A stretch of 64,000 nucleotides of DNA. Source: Endomicrobiales bacterium. Lineage in GTDB: Bacteria; Elusimicrobiota; Endomicrobiia; Endomicrobiales; JAFGIL01. Shown here piece by piece: positions 59,290 to 64,000 of the stretch (positions are counted from its first letter, which is position 1; every line of letters begins with the position of its first letter). The translations under genes were made by a program, and so were the position numbers. Where the stretch lies: the NCBI GenBank assembly GCA_016929635.1, contig JAFGIL010000056.1, forward strand, positions 31,274 to 95,273, in the 5' to 3' direction. The notes beneath the pieces are model-generated. The model searched no databases, was not told the DNA's origin, and saw only the letters and a list, made by a program, of their open reading frames with translations.

Positions 59290-59329
59290 AATAAAACCTG
59301 AATTAATACGTTTTTTTTCTGCAAAACCA

Positions 59330-60868
59330 ATGCAAGATAAAAAGAAAATAGTCTTAATACTTCTCCTGATAATCTGCTCCGGAATCTTCCTTCGGCTCTA
59401 TAAAATCGGGTTTCAGTCATTCTGGAACCCGGAACTGCAGCATCATTTCTATTATAACGCAAACAATCTAAGCGGTATGATTAATAGAATGATTTACTGC
59501 AACTACGACCCGCCCTTATACTATATCCTAATGTATTATTTTCAGAAAATTGCTGGCACAAACCTTTTGCTGTTAAGAGCCCTTTCTGCCCTGTTTAACG
59601 CTTTATCGATATTCTTAATTTTTGTGGTTGCCAAAAAACTTTATTCATTCAGGGAAGGCCTTATGTCAGCCGCCCTTATGTCAGTTTTGTGGTGCCCTAT
59701 ATTTTACGCACAGCAGGCCCGCCAGATTTCACTGCTTATTCTGTTAACGCTCTTTTCGTCCTACTGCTTTATTCTTGTGTATCAGGATTTAAAACAGAGT
59801 TCTTTAATCTCTCTGAAAAAAATAATTCTATTTACAATATCTTCAATCTTGCTTATATATGTGCATTACTTTGGATTATTATTTGTCATATTGCAGGCAA
59901 TCGGGCTGCTGTTATCATTCGCAAAAAACAAACGTGCCTTAAAATACATCATCACGTCATTCTCGTTTACGGCAATTACCTATATACCATGGATAAAACA
60001 TACACTGTTTCATATTAGTGCCGGAGGAAGTGACTTTATTGCCACTCTTAATAAAACAAGGCTGGCGGATTTTCTGCAATACCTTAAATTTATCTACAAT
60101 AACAGCAATGCAATACTTGCAATAGTATTAATACTCTATTTGTTTTATGTCTCGAAAAAGATATATGAGTTTATAAGAATAAAGAATGCAAAAATGTCTT
60201 TTTCCCTGGACAACCCGGATTTCTTCGTTCTTTTATGGCTAACAGCCCCATTTCTTATTGTTTATCTTAAATCAACCGTATCATTTCCCATGTTTATGCC
60301 GAAATACCTTATTATTTCACTGCCCGCGGCTTATATACTCCTTGCCCGTTCGTTTAATGCTTTACCGTTCAGTTCAGCAAAAAAAGCTATTATATTTACA
60401 ACCTTTATTTTTCTCCTGATATCACATCTATTCGCGATGAATTACTATACGAACCCGGTCCATGCCCAGTGGAGAGAAAGTGCTTATTATGTTGCTGATA
60501 AATATAACGATTCGTATTCAAAATCATTATTAATACACTATTGCTACAGCACCGAATTTAACTATTCTGATTTGTTTGATTATTATTTCAAGGAAAGAAA
60601 CTTTGATAAATCCGGATTTGAAACCCTGGGCCGTGAATATGCCGACGGCATCTCTATCGAAGAGGTAAGAAGTTTTGTGAAAAAGAGAAATATTAAATAT
60701 GTCTGGATTTTAAACTCAGAAAACGGAGGGATGGTGCCTGATATACCGTTTGAATATAAGGATTATGACAAGGAGTTTATCGATTCTTTAAAAAATGAAT
60801 ATAAACTTCAAGAGCATAAGGTTTTCTGGCGCGCTCATGTCTGGATTTTTCGGACTGATGAAGTGTAA
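59330..60868 (+). CDS. GT39/ArnT-like membrane glycosyltransferase
   Basis: IICSGIFLRLYKIGFQSFWNPE; YDPPLYYILMYYFQKIAG; true start likely ATG at 59330 (MQDKKKIVL), not TTG at 59261. Confidence 0.85.
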   Translation: MQDKKKIVLILLLIICSGIFLRLYKIGFQSFWNPELQHHFYYNANNLSGMINRMIYCNYDPPLYYILMYYFQKIAGTNLLLLRALSALFNALSIFLIFVVAKKLYSFREGLMSAALMSVLWCPIFYAQQARQISLLILLTLFSSYCFILVYQDLKQSSLISLKKIILFTISSILLIYVHYFGLLFVILQAIGLLLSFAKNKRALKYIITSFSFTAITYIPWIKHTLFHISAGGSDFIATLNKTRLADFLQYLKFIYNNSNAILAIVLILYLFYVSKKIYEFIRIKNAKMSFSLDNPDFFVLLWLTAPFLIVYLKSTVSFPMFMPKYLIISLPAAYILLARSFNALPFSSAKKAIIFTTFIFLLISHLFAMNYYTNPVHAQWRESAYYVADKYNDSYSKSLLIHYCYSTEFNYSDLFDYYFKERNFDKSGFETLGREYADGISIEEVRSFVKKRNIKYVWILNSENGGMVPDIPFEYKDYDKEFIDSLKNEYKLQEHKVFWRAHVWIFRTDEV

Positions 60869-60888
60869 CTTAAAGTTTACCACACCTA

Positions 60889-61644
60889 TTAATCCTGCTT
60901 AATACAAACCGCATTCAGGGCGCCGCAAAAAAGAGAGACAACCGGGATATGCAGCAGCGCCTTTTCCAGCAAGCCCCACAATTCATAGTTATAATTAAAG
61001 ATATTTTTGACTTTCACCGGGATAAAAGAAAGGTTTTTGGGGATTATGTTCTCCCTTCCTGTTTTTATGACATTAAATCCATTGCTGCCTAATCTCTTTT
61101 TCAATACGGAAATAGTGTATTTTACTGGATGGCAGCTTTTGTTTCTTATCGTGGCAATTAATTCAGTGTAAGAAAGAATATTCGGAAAACGATAAATAAA
61201 AAAATATCCGTTTTTCTTTAAAACCCTGCGGACTTCTTTAAGGGACCCCTGTTCATTCCCCACATGTTCCAGCACTCCGCAGGAAAGAACAGCATCAAAA
61301 GAAGAATCCTCAAAAGGCAAAAGGGTGCCGTCATCCTTCACAACAGGTTTTACTTCAAGGCTTTTCATTATCAGCTTCTGTGAATTATCCTGGAATACGT
61401 CATAAGAAACCACCTCGAAACCCAGCTTTCTTAAAAAAAAGCTCATATGCCCGTAACCGCAACCCCAGTCAAGAATCCTGCCTTTAGGCAAATATTTCTT
61501 TATTTCTTCTGCCATGTCCAGGTAGCTTTGAACGGAAAACCTGGACGTAAGGTTATCCACGTGTTCATTGCCCCGGATTTTTTCCTCCATAGCCGCTTTA
61601 TATACGACATCGATCAAATCTCTTCTTTCCCTTTTTGACAGCAT
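60889..61644 (-). CDS. Class I SAM-dependent methyltransferase
   Basis: ILDWGCGYGHMSFFLRKLGFEVVSYDV; FDAVLSCGVLEHVGNEQGSLKEVRRVLKKNGYFFIYRFPN. Confidence 0.92.
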   Translation of the reverse strand: MLSKRERRDLIDVVYKAAMEEKIRGNEHVDNLTSRFSVQSYLDMAEEIKKYLPKGRILDWGCGYGHMSFFLRKLGFEVVSYDVFQDNSQKLIMKSLEVKPVVKDDGTLLPFEDSSFDAVLSCGVLEHVGNEQGSLKEVRRVLKKNGYFFIYRFPNILSYTELIATIRNKSCHPVKYTISVLKKRLGSNGFNVIKTGRENIIPKNLSFIPVKVKNIFNYNYELWGLLEKALLHIPVVSLFCGALNAVCIKQD

Positions 61645-61734
61645 TTTCCTTTTTCCTTAAATACTTCTAAAATTCATCCTATTCTACATATTTTTTAATA
61701 GTTTAACAAGCCAGGCATTAATACACCGTTACTA

Positions 61735-61763
61735 TTGCAATTTTGAGTGCAAATAATTATAAT
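61735..61763 (+). promoter_or_regulatory. Sigma70-type promoter of the radical SAM gene
   Basis: TTGCAA-N17-TATAAT. Confidence 0.75.
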
Positions 61764-61813
61764 ATATAAACACAATCCAAAAATAAAAATACTAAGGATT
61801 ATTCTCTTAAAAA

Positions 61814-63409
61814 ATGAAAACAGCAATTATATCATGCCCTTTTATGGGAATAGGATGCCTTCCGCATTATACGTTAGGCTTCCTGTCCTCCCTGCTGAAA
61901 CAGAGAAATCATGAGGTAGTAACCTTTGATTTCAGCAAACAACTTTATATGGATGCGGGCCAGGTCTACAAGGACCTCTTCCTGTGGGGATATTTCCCTA
62001 CTTTCCTGATGGATAAAAAACTTATGGCAAAAACCATAGAAAACAACAGGCACCTTATAGAGTCATATGTTGACCGTATCCTGGAAACAAAAGCAGACAT
62101 TATCGGGTTTTCCATCATTGATTCAACTCAATTGATAAGCATGGAATTCGTCAGGCTAATCAAGCAAAAAGCCCCTGAAAAAACAATTATTTTAGGGGGG
62201 CTTGCGTTTGTCAACAGGGAAAGGGCTTATGATATTATGAGAAATAACAAAAACGTGGATTATGTTTTTATCGGTTATGCTGATAACTCTTTGCCCGAGT
62301 TCCTGGATATGATGAAATCCGGCTCTGACATATCAAAGTGCAAAGGTATATTATTCAGGAAAGGAAACGACATCCACTATACGGGCGATGCGGAGTACGG
62401 CAAAAATCTTGACAAACTTCCCATACCGGATTTTGACGATTTAATGCCGTTGTATAAAAACGAAAGTAAAATAGTCCTGCCTCTTCTTGGAAGCAGGGGG
62501 TGTACGCGAGCGTGCCTGTTCTGTACCTCGGAAAGAAAGCACGTTTCGATGAGCCCGGAAAGAAGAGTAGCCGAAATCGTGCATCAGTACAAAAAGTACA
62601 ATATAAACGAGTTCTTCTTCTCTGATAATGCAATTGACGCCAACCTGCGGGAACTTGAAAGGTTCTGCGAACTGATGATAGAGCTTAAATCCGAAGCAGC
62701 TAATGGCGCTGAGGAAAATAAAGGCCTTGCGTCAATTACCTGGCAGGCGCTTTGTTTTATAAGGCCCGAGCTGACACCGGAGTTCCTGGCGAAAATGGCA
62801 AAAGCGGGATGCACAAAGCTTTCGTTCGGAATTGAATCCGCTTCTGACGAAATACTGAAGAAAATGAACAAGGGTTTTAAAATCAGCGTGGCAAGGAAGG
62901 TCATCGAAGATACCTATAAAGCAGGCATAACAACGTCAATTTTCTTCATTCTGGGATATCCCGGGGAAACCGATGAAGACTTCCGGAAAAGCCTGGAGTT
63001 TACAAAAGCGGTAAGCCCCTTCCTGCACGATATTGGCTTTTTTGCTTTTACAATCCCCCCTGATTCGGACCTGTATAAACGGGCGGATGAATTCGAAATC
63101 GTTGACAAGGATTCAGCATACCTGTGGTATTCAAAAGACGGGAAAAACACCCTTGAAAACAGGGTTGAAAAATTCGAGACTTTTTTCAAACTTGCATTAG
63201 AACTTAACCTTATCAACCACATCCTGCCGTATAAACCGTCCGAAAGCCAGAGAAAAAAAGATTTGGAGAACATTATTAAGCAGGAAACTATATACAGGTA
63301 TCCTGACAAGTGGTTCCAGCTGAGCAGGTACTATGAATCTACCGGAGACAGCGCCAAGCAGCGGGACTGCATGGATAGATCAGGCTTAATCATTTCAGGC
63401 ATAATCTAA
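61814..63409 (+). CDS. B12-binding-domain radical SAM protein
   Basis: B12-like N-terminal fold (TKADIIGFSIIDSTQ; TIILGGLAFVNRE); RGCTRACLFC (CxxxCxxC); FGIESASDEILKKMNKG. Confidence 0.94.
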   Translation: MKTAIISCPFMGIGCLPHYTLGFLSSLLKQRNHEVVTFDFSKQLYMDAGQVYKDLFLWGYFPTFLMDKKLMAKTIENNRHLIESYVDRILETKADIIGFSIIDSTQLISMEFVRLIKQKAPEKTIILGGLAFVNRERAYDIMRNNKNVDYVFIGYADNSLPEFLDMMKSGSDISKCKGILFRKGNDIHYTGDAEYGKNLDKLPIPDFDDLMPLYKNESKIVLPLLGSRGCTRACLFCTSERKHVSMSPERRVAEIVHQYKKYNINEFFFSDNAIDANLRELERFCELMIELKSEAANGAEENKGLASITWQALCFIRPELTPEFLAKMAKAGCTKLSFGIESASDEILKKMNKGFKISVARKVIEDTYKAGITTSIFFILGYPGETDEDFRKSLEFTKAVSPFLHDIGFFAFTIPPDSDLYKRADEFEIVDKDSAYLWYSKDGKNTLENRVEKFETFFKLALELNLINHILPYKPSESQRKKDLENIIKQETIYRYPDKWFQLSRYYESTGDSAKQRDCMDRSGLIISGII

Positions 63410-63442
63410 ACAAATGAGACTAAGCATTGTAAATCCTTAACA

Positions 63443-63471
63443 TTGCAAAATTTCTTCCGATGTGATAAAAT
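63443..63471 (+). promoter_or_regulatory. Sigma70-type promoter upstream of the tRNA-Leu-like sequence
   Basis: TTGCAA-N17-TAAAAT. Confidence 0.7.
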
Positions 63472-63513
63472 ATTGAAACTTCAATGAATAAATGGTGAGC
63501 GTAGTCGAACCAT

Positions 63514-63577
63514 GCCGGGGTGGCGGAATTGGCAGACCTGCCTGCCGCAGGCACGGCGCGGCAGACTCAAAATCTTG
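63514..63577 (+). pseudogene. Truncated tRNA-Leu (CAA)-like sequence: 5' half with internal GC palindrome, no T-arm or acceptor 3' strand
   Basis: GCCGGGGTGGCGGAATTGGCAGAC matches tRNA-Leu 5' half; then CTGCCTGCCGCAGGCACG; then GCGCGGCAGACTCAAAATCTTG (anticodon-arm-like); no GTTCGA T-loop follows. Confidence 0.65.
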
Positions 63578-63707
63578 ACAAAAGCCCCTCATCACACTCA
63601 GCCTTTCCGACGATAAAATGAATCTTTTCAAAATCGGTTTTACAGTCTCTTACAGCCTCTTTCAGCCTGTTTATGTCACCTACCGGACAAACAAGTGGAC
63701 AAACTTT

Positions 63708-64000
63708 TTAAGGCTTTCTAATAAGTTCTCGCAATTCTTTTATTATTGCTTCTAAAGGCTCTTCATCTTTAAATTTAGAGTCAATTTTTTCCTTAAACAT
63801 ATCTTTTATTTTTTCTTTATACATTATTATTAATTTTTCTTTCATTTGCTGTTCTTTGGGTAATTCATTAGGACTTTTTATATTCTTATCAATTGCACCT
63901 ATTTCACTACGCATATGTATAATTGAATCAATTAGTAAATTACAAGCATGAAATTTTTTATATGCTACTACTATTTTATTTACTAGATTCTCATCATCAA
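63708..64000 (-). CDS. Hypothetical protein, partial (N-terminus beyond the right edge)
   Basis: Open frame extends from the listed ORF to the edge: ...DDENLVNKIVVAYKKFHACNLLIDSIIHMRSEIGAIDKNIKS... Confidence 0.6.
   Translation of the reverse strand, partial: DDENLVNKIVVAYKKFHACNLLIDSIIHMRSEIGAIDKNIKSPNELPKEQQMKEKLIIMYKEKIKDMFKEKIDSKFKDEEPLEAIIKELRELIRKP

Noticed and set aside
63437-63631. 64-aa minus-strand ORF
   Set aside because: Antisense to the tRNA-Leu remnant and its promoter; spurious.
1-64000. CRISPR arrays, rRNA genes and IS transposases
   Set aside because: No regularly spaced direct repeats, no rRNA signatures and no transposase motifs seen.

Overview
This 64 kb window is gene-dense, mostly minus strand, and reads as a chromosomal segment of a didermic (Gram-negative-type) bacterium, possibly an uncultured candidate-phylum lineage (inference only). 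Housekeeping content: an operon-like block (ileS-lspA-lgt-rluD, then gmk-rpoZ-coaC ... coaB-udg-priA ... def), groESL with a CIRCE-controlled promoter, coaX, fumarase alpha/beta, malic enzyme, proC, yggS, mtnA, nfo and csp. Signalling content: GGDEF, HD-GYP and FecR proteins. Accessory content: glycosyltransferases, methyltransferases and transporters. The most interesting signals are: (1) a five-gene minus-strand export cluster (about 49.2-56.4 kb) encoding a T4-gp19-like tail-tube protein with an apparent Sec signal peptide, a single ORF fusing an RND transporter to a TolC-like outer-membrane factor, an exported SagB-like nitroreductase, a CsgG/LpoB-like lipoprotein and a TPR protein; (2) a complete attenuator (sigma70 promoter, 36-codon upstream ORF, 12-bp leader helix, intrinsic terminator, SD) in front of a methyltransferase / chorismate-mutase-like / EamA / MATE operon; (3) a five-gene HD-GYP/GGDEF cluster containing a putatively secreted protein with two SpoVG-like domains; (4) coaBC split by a TPM-NTase-LemA cassette; (5) a truncated tRNA-Leu with an internal GC palindrome near the right edge, which may mark a mobile-element boundary. 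No rRNA, CRISPR array or transposase was recognised. All family calls come from reading motifs; no searches were run.
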